Shown here: positions 1-10,728 of the stretch, one piece after another
How positions within the stretch are numbered: position 1 is the stretch's first letter
Layout of the letters: the number at the start of each line of letters is the position of its first letter
Origin: Thiobacillus denitrificans
Lineage (GTDB): Bacteria; Pseudomonadota; Gammaproteobacteria; Burkholderiales; Thiobacillaceae
Reading direction: 5' to 3'
Assembly (NCBI GenBank): GCA_002403375.1
Contig: DHHQ01000004.1
Coordinates: 1-32,054, forward strand
Length of the DNA stretch: 32,054 nt
Translations under genes and position numbers: made by a program
The notes under the pieces: model-generated
The model's input: the letters and a program-made list of their open reading frames with translations, nothing else
Databases searched by the model: none
Told to the model about the DNA's origin: nothing

Positions 1-186
1 AACGCCGGCAAGATGGCGCAGGAATACGGCGTCAAGAACCTGGAAGTGCGCATCAAGGGCCCCGGCCCGGGTCGCGACTCGACCGTGCGTGCGCTGAATG
101 CGCTGGGTTTCAAGATCGTTGCGATCTCGGATGTCACCCCGATCCCGCACAACGGTTGCCGTCCCTCCAAAAAGCGTCGTATCTAA
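1..186 (+). CDS. rpsK: 30S ribosomal protein S11, C-terminal part (5' end outside window)
   Basis: The first 61 codons read in frame from base 1 to a TAA and give the C-terminal half of ribosomal protein S11, a platform protein of the small subunit that contacts 16S rRNA near the mRNA exit. The segment with KGPGPGRDSTVRAL and the basic tail PHNGCRPSKKRRI are the family's hallmark sequences; most homologues have Pro-Pro where this one has Pro-Ser. It is followed after 15 bases by rpsD, the standard order of the alpha operon. The start codon lies upstream of the window, so the gene is cut by the window edge and is not itself truncated. Confidence 0.97.
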   Translation, partial: NAGKMAQEYGVKNLEVRIKGPGPGRDSTVRALNALGFKIVAISDVTPIPHNGCRPSKKRRI

Positions 187-201
187 TCAGCAGGCAATAT
201 C

Positions 202-831
202 ATGGCTCGTAATCTTGACCCCAAATGCCGTCAGTGCCGCCGCGAAGGCGAGAAGCTGTTCCTAAAAGGCGAGAAGTGCTTCACCGACAAGTGCGCCATC
301 GAGCGCCGCGCGTACGCGCCTGGCCAGCACGGCCAGAAGAGCGGCGCTCGCCTGTCCGGGTATGGCGTCCAGCTGCGTGAGAAGCAGAAGATTCGCCGCA
401 TCTACGGTGTCCTCGAGGGGCAGTTCCGCCTGACCTATCAGCGTGCGGAAAGCCGCAAGGGCGTGACCGGTGAAAACCTGCTGTCGATGCTCGAGTCCCG
501 CCTCGACTCGGTGTGCTACCGCATGGGCTTCGGCGCCTCGCGCACCGAGGCGCGCCAGATCGTTCGCCACAACGGCATCACGGTGAACGGCCGTCGCGTC
601 AACATCCCGTCGTACCAGGTGCGTCCCGGCGACGTGGTCGAGGTTGCCGACAAAGCCAAGGCTCACCTGCGGGTCAAGGCTGCCGCCGAGGCGACCGCCG
701 CGCGCGGCTATCCCGAGTGGGTCGAGGTCGACGCCAAGGCCCTCAAGGGTACCTACAAAGCGGCCCCGCAACGCTCGGAACTGCCTTCGACCATCAACGA
801 ATCGCTGGTCGTCGAACTGTACTCCAAATAA
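202..831 (+). CDS. rpsD: 30S ribosomal protein S4, zinc-binding (C+) form
   Basis: S4 is a primary 16S rRNA binding protein that nucleates assembly of the 30S body; in E. coli it is also the translational repressor of the alpha operon. The 209-residue product is close to the usual 206. It has the N-terminal S4 extension followed by the S4 RNA-binding domain (about residues 97-160, with SRLDSVCYRMGF and RQIVRHNGITVNG). Cysteines at 9, 12, 26 and 31 match the zinc ligands described for Thermus S4, so this is the C+ paralogue type rather than the zinc-free form of E. coli. The Shine-Dalgarno is weak (GCAGGC). It sits between rpsK and rpoA with short gaps, so it is co-transcribed. Confidence 0.98.
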   Translation: MARNLDPKCRQCRREGEKLFLKGEKCFTDKCAIERRAYAPGQHGQKSGARLSGYGVQLREKQKIRRIYGVLEGQFRLTYQRAESRKGVTGENLLSMLESRLDSVCYRMGFGASRTEARQIVRHNGITVNGRRVNIPSYQVRPGDVVEVADKAKAHLRVKAAAEATAARGYPEWVEVDAKALKGTYKAAPQRSELPSTINESLVVELYSK

Positions 832-874
832 GCTGGCCCGGTCCGCGTGACCGGGTCTTAAGGAATCGCACTCT

Positions 875-1855
875 ATGCAAAGCGCTACGGAATTTCTCAA
901 GCCGCGTATTGTGGAGGTGGATCGCGCCTCCCCGCTGCACGCCAAGGTCATCATGGAGCCTTTCGAGCGTGGTTACGGCCATACGCTCGGCAATGCATTG
1001 CGTCGTATCCTGCTGTCTTCCATGGTCGGCTACGCGCCGACTGAAGTCTCGATCAGTGGCGTCGTCCACGAGTACTCGACGATCGACGGCGTTCAGGAGG
1101 ATGTGGTCGATATCCTGCTGAACCTGAAGGGCGTCGCGTTCAAGATGCACGGCAAGTCCGAAGCCATCCTCAAGGTCTCGAAGGCCGGCGAGGGTGTCGT
1201 GACCGCCGGTGACATCGAGGTCGGGCACGATATCGAAGTGCTGAACCCGGACCACGTCATTGCCCACCTGACCAAGGGCGGCAAGCTCGACATGGAGATC
1301 AAGATCGAGAGCGGACGCGGCTACCAGCCCGCGACCGCCCGCAAGGTCTCCGACGAATCCCGTGCGGTCGGGTCGATCCAGGTCGACGCCTCGTTCAGCC
1401 CGGTTCGGCGCGTCGCCTACTCGGTCGAGAGCGCCCGGGTCGAGCAGCGTACCGATCTGGACCGTCTCGTGATCGACATCGAGACCAACGGTGTCGTCGA
1501 GCCCGAAGAGGCGGTGCGCACCGCCGCACGGATCCTGGTGAGCCAGCTGTCGGTGTTCGCGGACCTCGAAGGCACGCCCGCCGAGTCCGAGTCGCCGCGC
1601 TCGCCGCAGGTCGACCCGATGCTGCTGCGCCCGGTCGACGATCTCGAGCTGACCGTGCGTTCGGCGAACTGCCTCAAGGCCGAGAACATCTATTTCATCG
1701 GCGACCTGATCCAGCGTACCGAAACCGAGTTGCTGCGCACCCCGAACTTGGGCCGCAAGTCGCTCAACGAAATCAAGGACGTCCTCGCTTCCAAGGGGCT
1801 CTCCCTCGGCATGAAGCTGGAAAACTGGCCGCCCGCTGGTCTCGAGCGCCCCTGA
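875..1855 (+). CDS. rpoA: DNA-directed RNA polymerase subunit alpha
   Basis: The alpha subunit dimerises to scaffold RNA polymerase assembly and uses its C-terminal domain to bind UP elements and activators. The 326-residue product has the N-terminal assembly domain (FERGYGHTLGNALRRILLSS near residues 30-50), a linker around 235-250, and an alpha-CTD whose DNA-contact segment TVRSANCLKAENI holds the conserved Arg. The ending ...LGMKLENWPPAGL is typical of proteobacterial alpha. The start is preceded by AAGGA (860-864). It lies 43 bases downstream of rpsD and 83 upstream of rplQ in the alpha operon. The AT-rich UP-like element seen at the end of this window is a plausible target of its CTD. 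Confidence 0.99.
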   Translation: MQSATEFLKPRIVEVDRASPLHAKVIMEPFERGYGHTLGNALRRILLSSMVGYAPTEVSISGVVHEYSTIDGVQEDVVDILLNLKGVAFKMHGKSEAILKVSKAGEGVVTAGDIEVGHDIEVLNPDHVIAHLTKGGKLDMEIKIESGRGYQPATARKVSDESRAVGSIQVDASFSPVRRVAYSVESARVEQRTDLDRLVIDIETNGVVEPEEAVRTAARILVSQLSVFADLEGTPAESESPRSPQVDPMLLRPVDDLELTVRSANCLKAENIYFIGDLIQRTETELLRTPNLGRKSLNEIKDVLASKGLSLGMKLENWPPAGLERP

Positions 1856-1938
1856 TCCATTAACCGAAACTGACAATAAAGTGCGGGTCGCCGTGGCTGG
1901 CGACCTAGCCCAAGAATACAGACTGAAAGGAAGTTGCC

Positions 1939-2328
1939 ATGCGTCACCGTCAATCCAACCGCAAGCTGAACCGCACCACCAGCCATCGCCTCGCGATGTT
2001 CCGCAACATGAGCAATTCGCTGCTGAAGCACGAAGTGATCAAGACCACGCTCCCGAAGGCGAAGGAACTGCGCCGTTTCGTCGAGCCGCTGATCACCCTC
2101 GGCAAGGAGCCGACGCTGTCGAATCATCGCCTGGCGTTCGACCGCCTGCGCGACCGCGAGATGGTCATGAAGCTGTTCGGCGAACTGGGTCCCCGCTACA
2201 AGACCCGTCCGGGCGGCTATCTGCGCATCCTGAAATACGGCTTCCGCAACGGCGACAACGCGCCGATGGCACTGGTCGAGCTCGTCGACCGCCCCGAGAC
2301 CGACGCAGCGCCGGTCGAGGCCGAGTAA
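1939..2328 (+). CDS. rplQ: 50S ribosomal protein L17
   Basis: L17 is a large-subunit protein near the exit tunnel and the last gene of the alpha operon. The 129-residue product starts with the family signature MRHRQSNRKLNRTTSHRLAM and contains the central block YLRILKYGFRNGDNAPMA. A good ribosome binding site, AAAGGAAG, precedes the ATG. The last few residues (ETDAAPVEAE) are an acidic tail of the kind seen in proteobacterial L17. A strong terminator follows directly, marking the operon end. Confidence 0.98.
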   Translation: MRHRQSNRKLNRTTSHRLAMFRNMSNSLLKHEVIKTTLPKAKELRRFVEPLITLGKEPTLSNHRLAFDRLRDREMVMKLFGELGPRYKTRPGGYLRILKYGFRNGDNAPMALVELVDRPETDAAPVEAE

Positions 2329-2349
2329 GTCGCGCCAGCGCGCACATGC

Positions 2350-2378
2350 AAAAATAGCCGGGTTCGCCCGGCTTTTTT
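2350..2378 (+). terminator. Rho-independent terminator of the alpha operon
   Basis: A 7-bp stem AGCCGGG / CCCGGCT closes on a stable TTCG tetraloop (2363-2366), is preceded by an A-run and followed by six T residues. It lies 28 bases after the rplQ stop codon, which fits the end of the rpsK-rpsD-rpoA-rplQ transcript. Confidence 0.93.
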
Positions 2379-2456
2379 GTTGCCTGTCGAAAGCTCACGC
2401 TTCCGGCCTGCGGCAGGGTGGGGCATATTGCAGGTTTGCGGCTGTGGAGGAAGCCC

Positions 2457-3185
2457 GTGATTGTCCTGCTCACCGATTTCGGCACGCGCGACCCCTACGT
2501 CGGGCAACTCAAGGCGCGCCTCGCGGAGCATGCGCCCGGCCAACTGGTCGTGGACCTGCTGCACGAGGTGCCGGTCTTCAACGCGCACGCCGGCGCCCAT
2601 CTGCTGGCCGCGTTTGCCCCGGTCTTTCCCCCGGGGAGCGTCTTTCTCGCAGTCGTCGATCCCGGGGTCGGAACGCCGCGCGGCGCGCTGGTTGCGGCTG
2701 CGGGCGGCCGCTGGTTCGTCGGGCCCGACAACGGACTGCTGTCGGTGGTCACGGCGCGCCATGCCGACGCCCGCCTGTGGCGCATCACCTGGCGGCCGGA
2801 AGCGCTTTCGGCGACCTTTCACGGGCGCGACCTGTTCGCCCAGGTGGCCGCCGAGATCGCACGCGGGGAGTTTCCGGCCGACAAACTGGCGGCGACCGAA
2901 CGCCCGCACGTCGAATTCGACGCCGGTGACCTGGCACGGGTGGTCTATGTCGACCATTACGGTAACGCGTGGACCGGACTGCGCAACATCGCCCGCGACG
3001 CCCGCGTCGCCGTGCGCGGCAGCAGTTTTCGGCATGCCGAGAGCTTCGGCTTCGTCGGCCGGGGCGAAGGTTTCTGGTTCGTCAACAGCGTGGGCCTTGT
3101 CGAACTGGCGGTCAACCGCGGGAGTGCCGCCGGCGTCTACGGGCTGACGGTCGGCGATCCCGTGCAGCTCGTTCGCCCGAACTGA
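2457..3185 (+). CDS. SAM hydroxide adenosyltransferase (DUF62 family)
   Basis: This family hydrolyses S-adenosylmethionine to adenosine and methionine; its physiological role in most bacteria is unclear. The product (242 residues from the chosen start) opens with TDFG at 6-9, has VVDPGVGTPRG with Asp68 and Arg75, and FHGRDLF with His122. These match the Asp-Arg-His triad described for characterised members. A C-terminal YVDHYGN block begins the second domain. GTG at 2457 is chosen because GGAGGAAG (2446-2453) is well placed before it; an in-frame GTG at 2418 would add 13 residues with no similarity to the usual N-terminus. The gene is convergent with the glycerate kinase gene, with only six bases between stop codons and no visible terminator. 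Confidence 0.88.
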   Translation: MIVLLTDFGTRDPYVGQLKARLAEHAPGQLVVDLLHEVPVFNAHAGAHLLAAFAPVFPPGSVFLAVVDPGVGTPRGALVAAAGGRWFVGPDNGLLSVVTARHADARLWRITWRPEALSATFHGRDLFAQVAAEIARGEFPADKLAATERPHVEFDAGDLARVVYVDHYGNAWTGLRNIARDARVAVRGSSFRHAESFGFVGRGEGFWFVNSVGLVELAVNRGSAAGVYGLTVGDPVQLVRPN

Positions 3186-3191
3186 GCGGTT

Positions 3192-4457
3192 TCAGTCCAG
3201 CCACACCAGCAGCGCCCGGTAATCGTTCACGTTGGTGCGGGTCGGTCCGGTGACGACGAGGTCGTCGAGCGCCGAGAAAAACCCGTGGCTGTCATGCGCG
3301 TCGAGGAAGTCCGCGGCGTCGAGGCCGCGCGCGCGCGCCCGCACGAGGGTGTCCGGCGACACGATCGCGCCCGCGTTGTCCTCGCTGCCGTCGATGCCGT
3401 CGGTGTCGCAGGCGATCGCCCAGGCAGGCGCGTCGCCCAGTGCCAGCGCCAGCGCCAGCAGGTATTCCGCGTTGCGGCCGCCGCGCCCGTGCTGCGGGCG
3501 CAGCGTGACCGTGGTCTCGCCGCCCGAGATCAGGGCAAGCGGCTGCCGGGTGCGCTGCGCACGGACGAGCGCGGCATGCTGGCGGGCGACTGCCTGGGCA
3601 TCGCCGCTGACGCTGTCGGACAGGACCACTGCCGGAATGCCCTGCTGTTCGAAATAGCGGCCGGCGGCCGCCAGGCTCCCCCGCGCGCTGGCGATCACCC
3701 GGTTTTCCATGCGCAGGAAACAGCGATCGCCGGGCTTTGGGGTGTCAGCAAGCGGGCTCGCGGCGCAGGCTTCGAGATGCCGTCTGACGCCGGCCGGGAG
3801 CGGGATGCGGAAATGCTCGAGGCGGTCGAGCGCATCGGCGCACGTCGTCGGGTCCGGTGCGCACGGGCCGGAGGCGATATGGGTCGGGTCGTCGCCGACG
3901 ACGTCGGATACGATCAGCGCCAGGCCTTGCGCGCCGTTCCTTGCCTGTGCGAGGCGGCCGGCCGACAGGCGGGTGAGGTGCTTGCGGACGGTATTGATGT
4001 CGTGGATGGTCGCGCCACCGGCGAGCAGTGCCTTGGTCACCTGACGCAATTCCTTCAGGCTCACCCCTTCGACCGGCGCGGCGAGCAGGCTCGATCCGCC
4101 GCCCGAGATCAGTGCGAGCAGCAGATCGTCGGGGCCCAGTCCGGCCGCCATCTCCAGCATTCGCAGGGAGGCCATTTCGCCGCGGCCGTCCGGGAGCGGA
4201 TGGCTGGCCTCGACGACCTCGATGCGGCGCGTCGGCAGGCCGTGCTGGTAGCGGGTGACGACCAGCCCCGACAGCGGCGCGTCGGCGGGCCAGTGCGCCT
4301 CGACGGCGGCTGCCATGCTCGCGGCCGCCTTGCCCCCGCCGACCACCAGGGTGCGGCCGCGCGGCCGGGACGGCAGGTGCGCGGGCACGATGCGCCCGGG
4401 ATCGGCCGCCGCCACCGCCGCGCGGAAGGATTCCAGGAGCAGTTCGCGTGGACTCAT
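3192..4457 (-). CDS. Glycerate 2-kinase / hydroxypyruvate reductase-like protein (DUF4147-MOFRL)
   Basis: The 421-residue product has the two-domain layout of the class II glycerate kinases once named TtuD or GckA: an N-terminal Rossmann-like DUF4147 domain with the glycine-rich loop LISGGGSSLLAAP (about 115-127) and a C-terminal MOFRL domain with GRGGRNAEYLLALAL and CDTDGIDGSEDNAGA. Known members phosphorylate D-glycerate to 2-phosphoglycerate with ATP in photorespiratory, glyoxylate or tartrate pathways; some were annotated as hydroxypyruvate reductases on weak evidence. No other glyoxylate-pathway gene is next to it, so the substrate route is inferred from family only. The ATG at 4457 has no clear Shine-Dalgarno. 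Its upstream neighbour on the same strand ends in its own terminator, so this gene is probably transcribed separately. Confidence 0.87.
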   Translation of the reverse strand: MSPRELLLESFRAAVAAADPGRIVPAHLPSRPRGRTLVVGGGKAAASMAAAVEAHWPADAPLSGLVVTRYQHGLPTRRIEVVEASHPLPDGRGEMASLRMLEMAAGLGPDDLLLALISGGGSSLLAAPVEGVSLKELRQVTKALLAGGATIHDINTVRKHLTRLSAGRLAQARNGAQGLALIVSDVVGDDPTHIASGPCAPDPTTCADALDRLEHFRIPLPAGVRRHLEACAASPLADTPKPGDRCFLRMENRVIASARGSLAAAGRYFEQQGIPAVVLSDSVSGDAQAVARQHAALVRAQRTRQPLALISGGETTVTLRPQHGRGGRNAEYLLALALALGDAPAWAIACDTDGIDGSEDNAGAIVSPDTLVRARARGLDAADFLDAHDSHGFFSALDDLVVTGPTRTNVNDYRALLVWLD

Positions 4458-4572
4458 GGCAGGGAGGTTCCGAGGACAGCCAGGCCTGCCGAGGCGGCAG
4501 GGCAGGCGCGGCGGGTGATCAGAGGCTTGCCGAGATCGCGTGCAGCCGGGACCGGGCAGGCTCGCTTGCGCC

Positions 4573-4603
4573 CAAACAAAAACGGCCAGGAAGACCTGGC
4601 CGT
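4573..4603 (-). terminator. Rho-independent terminator of the Ala-rich lipoprotein gene
   Basis: A perfect 9-bp stem ACGGCCAGG / CCTGGCCGT around a 4-base loop (4591-4594), followed on the minus strand by a T-rich run (TTTTTGTTTG). It starts about 20 bases after the stop codon of the lipoprotein gene and isolates that gene from the glycerate kinase gene downstream. Confidence 0.88.
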
Positions 4604-4622
4604 CCGGCTGCCTGGAGCGAAT

Positions 4623-4925
4623 TTACTCCTTGACGGCGTCCTTGGCGTCATCGGCCATTTCCTGGACTGCGGTGGCTGCGTCCTCGGCGGCCTCGGCAGC
4701 GGCGTCGGCTGCACCGGCTGCAGCATCGCTGGCGGCTTCGCCTGCAGCCTCGGCGGCAGCGCCGGCGGCTTCGGTGGCGGATTCTGCAGCTTCGCCTGCG
4801 GCCTCGGCGGCCTCAGCAGCGGCTTCCTCGGCCTGCTCCATGGCGGGGGCGGCGGCCTCTTCGGCCTTCTGGCAGGCGGTCAGAGCAAGCGCGGCGAACA
4901 ATGCGACGAGAAGTTTGGATTGCAT
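4623..4925 (-). CDS. Small alanine/glutamate-rich lipoprotein
   Basis: A 100-residue protein with a lipoprotein signal peptide: MQSKLLVALFAALALTAC, with lipobox LTAC and lipidated Cys18. The residue after Cys is Gln, so outer-membrane sorting is expected. The remaining 82 residues consist largely of Ala, Glu and Asp with Gly, arranged as AEAAGEAAESATEAAG-like units that would form one long amphipathic helix; the C-terminus is charged (DDAKDAVKE). A good GGGAGA ribosome binding site precedes the ATG. The gene is monocistronic, with a possible promoter upstream and a strong terminator downstream, suggesting an abundant product. The composition resembles LEA-like or Lpp-like surface helices, but no specific family can be assigned and function is unknown. 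The opposite strand also stays open because of the biased GCC/GAG codon pattern; that is a shadow. Confidence 0.85.
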   Translation of the reverse strand: MQSKLLVALFAALALTACQKAEEAAAPAMEQAEEAAAEAAEAAGEAAESATEAAGAAAEAAGEAASDAAAGAADAAAEAAEDAATAVQEMADDAKDAVKE

Positions 4926-4981
4926 GGGTTTCTCCCTGGTGTGGACAAAAAAGAATGCGGGTCTGGCCCCCCGCTTCTGTA

Positions 4982-5010
4982 TTAATAAACCGAAAACCCA
5001 GCAGAAACAA
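4982..5010 (-). promoter_or_regulatory. Candidate sigma-70 promoter of the lipoprotein gene
   Basis: On the minus strand TTGTTT (5005-5010) and TATTAA (4982-4987) are separated by 17 bases, in a locally AT-rich patch 57 bases before the lipoprotein start codon. The match to consensus is partial (3/6 and 4/6), so this is a position-supported guess. Confidence 0.4.
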
Positions 5011-5043
5011 GGAAATTTCCTGTGGAACCCTCCTTTGCGGGCG

Positions 5044-5778
5044 TCAGAACGCCTCGTCGGCGCGCAGGTAGCGCCAGTGTCCCGGCGGCAGGTCGCCCAG
5101 CCGGACCCGCCCGATACGCACCCGTTTCAGGCCGACCACGCGCAGCCCCACCAGTTCGCACATGCGGCGGATCTGGCGCTTGCGGCCCTCCCTGAGGACG
5201 AAGCGCAGCTGGTCGGCGTTCTGCCAGGCGACCTTGGCCGGGCGCAGCTTGCGGCCGTCGAGCGACAGGCCGTGGTTGAGGAGGGCGAGGCCCTTTTCGT
5301 CGAGCCGCCCCTCGACCCGCACGAGGTATTCCTTGTCGATCTCGGAGTCGTCGCCGATCAGTTGCCGGGCGATGCGGCCATCCTGGGTGAGCACCAAGAG
5401 GCCGGTCGAATCGATGTCGAGCCGGCCGGCCGGCGCCAGGCCCTTCAGATGCGCGCGCTCGAAGCGCAGCGGCGCGCGGTCCTCGCGCCAGCGCGTGTCG
5501 GGGCGGACCAGCGCGACCGCCGGCTGGTAGCCGGGCTCGGGCTGGCCCGACACGTAGCCGACCGGCTTGTGCAGCAGGATGGTGACGCGCTGCTGCTGCC
5601 GGGCCTGCGCCTCGGTGTCGAGGCGGATCGCGCAGTCGGGGTCGACCTTGGTGCCGAGTTCGGAAACGCGCTTGCCGTCGACGAACACCAGGCCCCGCTC
5701 GATGTAGCCGTCGGCCTCGCGGCGCGAGCACAGCCCGCGCTCGGACATCAGCTTGGAGAGGCGGACGGGTTCGCTCAT
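5044..5778 (-). CDS. rluF: 23S rRNA/tRNA pseudouridine synthase, RluF-like
   Basis: The 244-residue product has an N-terminal S4 RNA-binding domain (RLSKLMSERGLCSRREADGYIERG, residues 6-29) and an RsuA/RluB/E/F catalytic domain. The catalytic motif is GRLDIDSTGLLVL with Asp121, and the C-terminal block is EGRKRQIRRMCELVG. E. coli RluF, which isomerises U2604 of 23S rRNA and U35 of tRNA-Tyr, aligns best by eye. This protein lacks the long basic tail of the E. coli enzyme and carries about 20 extra residues (about 84-112) between the two catalytic-domain halves. It starts 29 bases downstream of uvrA on the same strand and may be co-transcribed. The RluF subtype over RluB/RluE is a memory-based judgement. 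Confidence 0.85.
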   Translation of the reverse strand: MSEPVRLSKLMSERGLCSRREADGYIERGLVFVDGKRVSELGTKVDPDCAIRLDTEAQARQQQRVTILLHKPVGYVSGQPEPGYQPAVALVRPDTRWREDRAPLRFERAHLKGLAPAGRLDIDSTGLLVLTQDGRIARQLIGDDSEIDKEYLVRVEGRLDEKGLALLNHGLSLDGRKLRPAKVAWQNADQLRFVLREGRKRQIRRMCELVGLRVVGLKRVRIGRVRLGDLPPGHWRYLRADEAF

Positions 5779-5807
5779 AAGGTGTCCATTTCAGCGCCGC
5801 TGGATGC

Positions 5808-8630
<2,823 letters not shown>

Positions 8631-8711
8631 TGTCTGACGGCTCGGCGGGGACGGCGAGCGTAATTCGCAACCTGCTAATATAACGGACTTCCCGATTCCG
8701 CCGAACCCGCA

Positions 8712-10100
8712 GTGGCCCACATCGACCTGTCCGAAAGCATGACCCGCGCCGAAAAGCGCGCCGCGTCGGGGCTGGCGGCGATCTTCGGGCTGCGCATGCT
8801 GGGCATGTTCCTGATCCTGCCGGTGTTCGCGCTGTACGCCGAGCACCTGCCGGGCGGCGACAACCACACCCTGGTCGGCCTCGCGCTCGGCATGTACGGC
8901 CTCACCCAGGCCATCCTGATGATTCCCTTCGGCATGGCGTCCGACCGCATCGGCCGCAAGAAGGTCATCATCTTCGGACTCGTCGTGTTTGCCCTCGGCA
9001 GCTTTCTGGCCGCCAGCGCCTCCGACATCTACTGGACCATCGCCGGCCGCGCGCTGCAGGGCGCGGGCGCGATCTCCGCCGCGGTCACCGCCATGCTCGC
9101 CGACCTCACCCGCGAGGAGCATCGCACCAAGGCGATGGCATTCGTCGGCTCGACCATCGGCATCGCCTTCGCGGTGTCGCTGGTTGCCGGACCCGCGCTC
9201 AACCGCGTCATCGGCGTGCCGGGCATCTTCGCGCTCACCGGCGTGCTCGCGCTGGCGGCGATCTGGGTGGTCAAGGTGTGGGTGCCCGACCCCGCCGAGA
9301 GTCACTTCCATGCCGACGCCCAGGCCAGCCCCGCGAAGCTCGCCGACGTGCTGAGGAACGGCCAGCTCGCCCGGCTCGACTTCGGGATCTTTGCCCTGCA
9401 TGCCGCGCAGATGGCGATGTTCGTGGTGGTGCCGGTGGCGCTCAAGGACAGCGGGCTCGCCGCCGACCATCACTGGGCGGTCTACCTGCCGGTGCTGCTC
9501 GGCTCGTTCGTGCTGATGGTGCCCGGCATCATCTATGGCGAGCGGCGCGGCAAGATGAAGCCGGTGTTCGTCGGCGCAGTGGCGCTGATGCTGGCCGCGC
9601 AGATCGGGCTCGCGCTCGGCATCGGCCACTTCTGGGGCATCGTGTGGGCGCTGTTCTTCTATTTCGTCGCGTTCAACCTGCTCGAGGCCAGCCTGCCCTC
9701 GCTGATCTCCAAGCTCGCGCCGGCGTCGGCAAAGGGCACCGCGATGGGCGTCTACAACACGGCGCAGGCGCTCGGCCTGTTCTTCGGCGGCGTGTTCGGC
9801 GGCTGGCTCGCGCAGCATCACGGCTTCCCTGCGGTGTTCGTGTTCTGCGTCGTGCTGATGGCGGTTTGGCTGCTCGCCAGCCTCTCGATGGCCGCGCCGC
9901 CCGCGATCAAGACCCGCATGTTCCATGTCGGGGCGATGCCGGCCGACCAGGCGGCGCTGCTCAAGGCGCAGCTCGCGGGCGTGGCGGGCGTGGTCGAGGC
10001 GGTCGTGCTGGCGGAGGAGGGCGTGGCGATGCTCAAGGTCAGCCTGCAGGGCTGGGACGAGGCGCGCGCGCTCAGCCTGCTGGAGACCGCCGCAGCCTGA
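8712..10100 (+). CDS. MFS transporter of the YajR type with C-terminal YAM-like domain
   Basis: A 462-residue inner-membrane carrier with twelve predicted hydrophobic segments (about 20-390) and the MFS signature between TM2 and TM3 (GMASDRIGRKKVI). The sequence follows E. coli YajR closely by eye: FGLRMLGMFLILPV, RALQGAGAISAAV, ADLTREEHRTKAMAF. Like YajR it has a soluble ferredoxin-like tail (about 400-462, GVAGVVEAVVLAEEGVAMLKV). The YajR structure is known, but its substrate is not, so none is assigned. The first possible start is GTG at 8712; ATG at 8739 matches the YajR N-terminus better, and neither has a convincing ribosome binding site. It is divergent from uvrA and 61 bases upstream of ssb, an arrangement I recall from related betaproteobacteria. 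Confidence 0.9.
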   Translation: MAHIDLSESMTRAEKRAASGLAAIFGLRMLGMFLILPVFALYAEHLPGGDNHTLVGLALGMYGLTQAILMIPFGMASDRIGRKKVIIFGLVVFALGSFLAASASDIYWTIAGRALQGAGAISAAVTAMLADLTREEHRTKAMAFVGSTIGIAFAVSLVAGPALNRVIGVPGIFALTGVLALAAIWVVKVWVPDPAESHFHADAQASPAKLADVLRNGQLARLDFGIFALHAAQMAMFVVVPVALKDSGLAADHHWAVYLPVLLGSFVLMVPGIIYGERRGKMKPVFVGAVALMLAAQIGLALGIGHFWGIVWALFFYFVAFNLLEASLPSLISKLAPASAKGTAMGVYNTAQALGLFFGGVFGGWLAQHHGFPAVFVFCVVLMAVWLLASLSMAAPPAIKTRMFHVGAMPADQAALLKAQLAGVAGVVEAVVLAEEGVAMLKVSLQGWDEARALSLLETAAA

Positions 10101-10161
10101 GCGGCGGGGCTGCTAGAATCGCCGTCACGCTACATTCATCCAAACTCATTCAGGGGAAAAC

Positions 10162-10632
10162 ATGGCATCGGTCAACAAGGTCATTCTCGTCGGCAACCTG
10201 GGGCGCGACCCCGAAATGCGCTACCTGCCGAGCGGCGAAGCCGTCGCCAACCTCGCCATCGCCACCACCGACAAGTACAAGGACAAGTCGGGCCAGATGG
10301 TCGAGCAGACCGAATGGCACCGCGTCGCCTTCTTCGGCCGCACCGCCGAAGTCTGCGGCCAGTATCTGAAGAAGGGCAGCCAGGTCTACGTCGAGGGCTC
10401 GATCCGCACCCGCAAGTACACCGACAAGGAAGGCGTCGAGCGCTACGCCACCGAGATCCGCGGCGACCGCATGCAGATGCTGGGCGGTCGCAGCGGCGGC
10501 GGCATGGCCGACAGCGACGACTTCAACCAGGCGCCGCCCCAGCGCAGCCAGCAGCGCCCCAGCGCACCGGCCCCCGCGCAGCGCCCGGCGAGCAGCGGCT
10601 TCGACGACATGGACGACGACATCCCGTTCTGA
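10162..10632 (+). CDS. ssb: Single-stranded DNA-binding protein
   Basis: The 156-residue product has the OB fold (about 1-110; MASVNKVILVGNLGRDPEMRY at the start and VEGSIRTRKYTDKEGVERY later), a flexible Gln/Pro-rich linker (about 125-147), and the acidic tip DDMDDDIPF. That tip recruits replication and repair partners. It coats single-stranded DNA as a homotetramer. The ribosome binding site AGGGGAAAA directly precedes the ATG. Neighbouring uvrA on the opposite strand gives the uvrA/ssb association common in proteobacteria, although here an MFS gene lies between them. A GC-only hairpin without a T-run (10649-10675) follows the stop codon and is at best a weak terminator. Confidence 0.98.
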   Translation: MASVNKVILVGNLGRDPEMRYLPSGEAVANLAIATTDKYKDKSGQMVEQTEWHRVAFFGRTAEVCGQYLKKGSQVYVEGSIRTRKYTDKEGVERYATEIRGDRMQMLGGRSGGGMADSDDFNQAPPQRSQQRPSAPAPAQRPASSGFDDMDDDIPF

Positions 10633-10728
10633 AGCGGGCGATCACCGACCGGGGTTGTCGAGCCGCAGACCCCGGACGCGCACCATAACAAGAATGCGGG
10701 GAGGGCAGGCGGCAGCGCCAGCGATCAG

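Noticed and set aside
2418..2456. Upstream GTG start of the SAM hydroxide adenosyltransferase
   Set aside because: The added 13 residues do not resemble family N-termini and would place the strong GGAGGAAG site inside the coding region.
8631..8711. Possible LexA box between uvrA and the MFS gene
   Set aside because: No CTGT-N8-ACAG-like palindrome is present in the 81-base spacer; only an AT-rich TAATATAAC, without clear -35 partners on either strand, was found.
8631..9926. Upstream in-frame extension of uvrA by about 430 codons on the minus strand
   Set aside because: It is exactly antisense to the well-supported MFS gene, lacks similarity to UvrA, and the product from ATG 8630 already has the full family length.
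10649..10675. Hairpin CCGGGGT...ACCCCGG after ssb as a Rho-independent terminator
   Set aside because: The loop is 13 bases and no T-run follows; it may slow polymerase but is not a convincing terminator.
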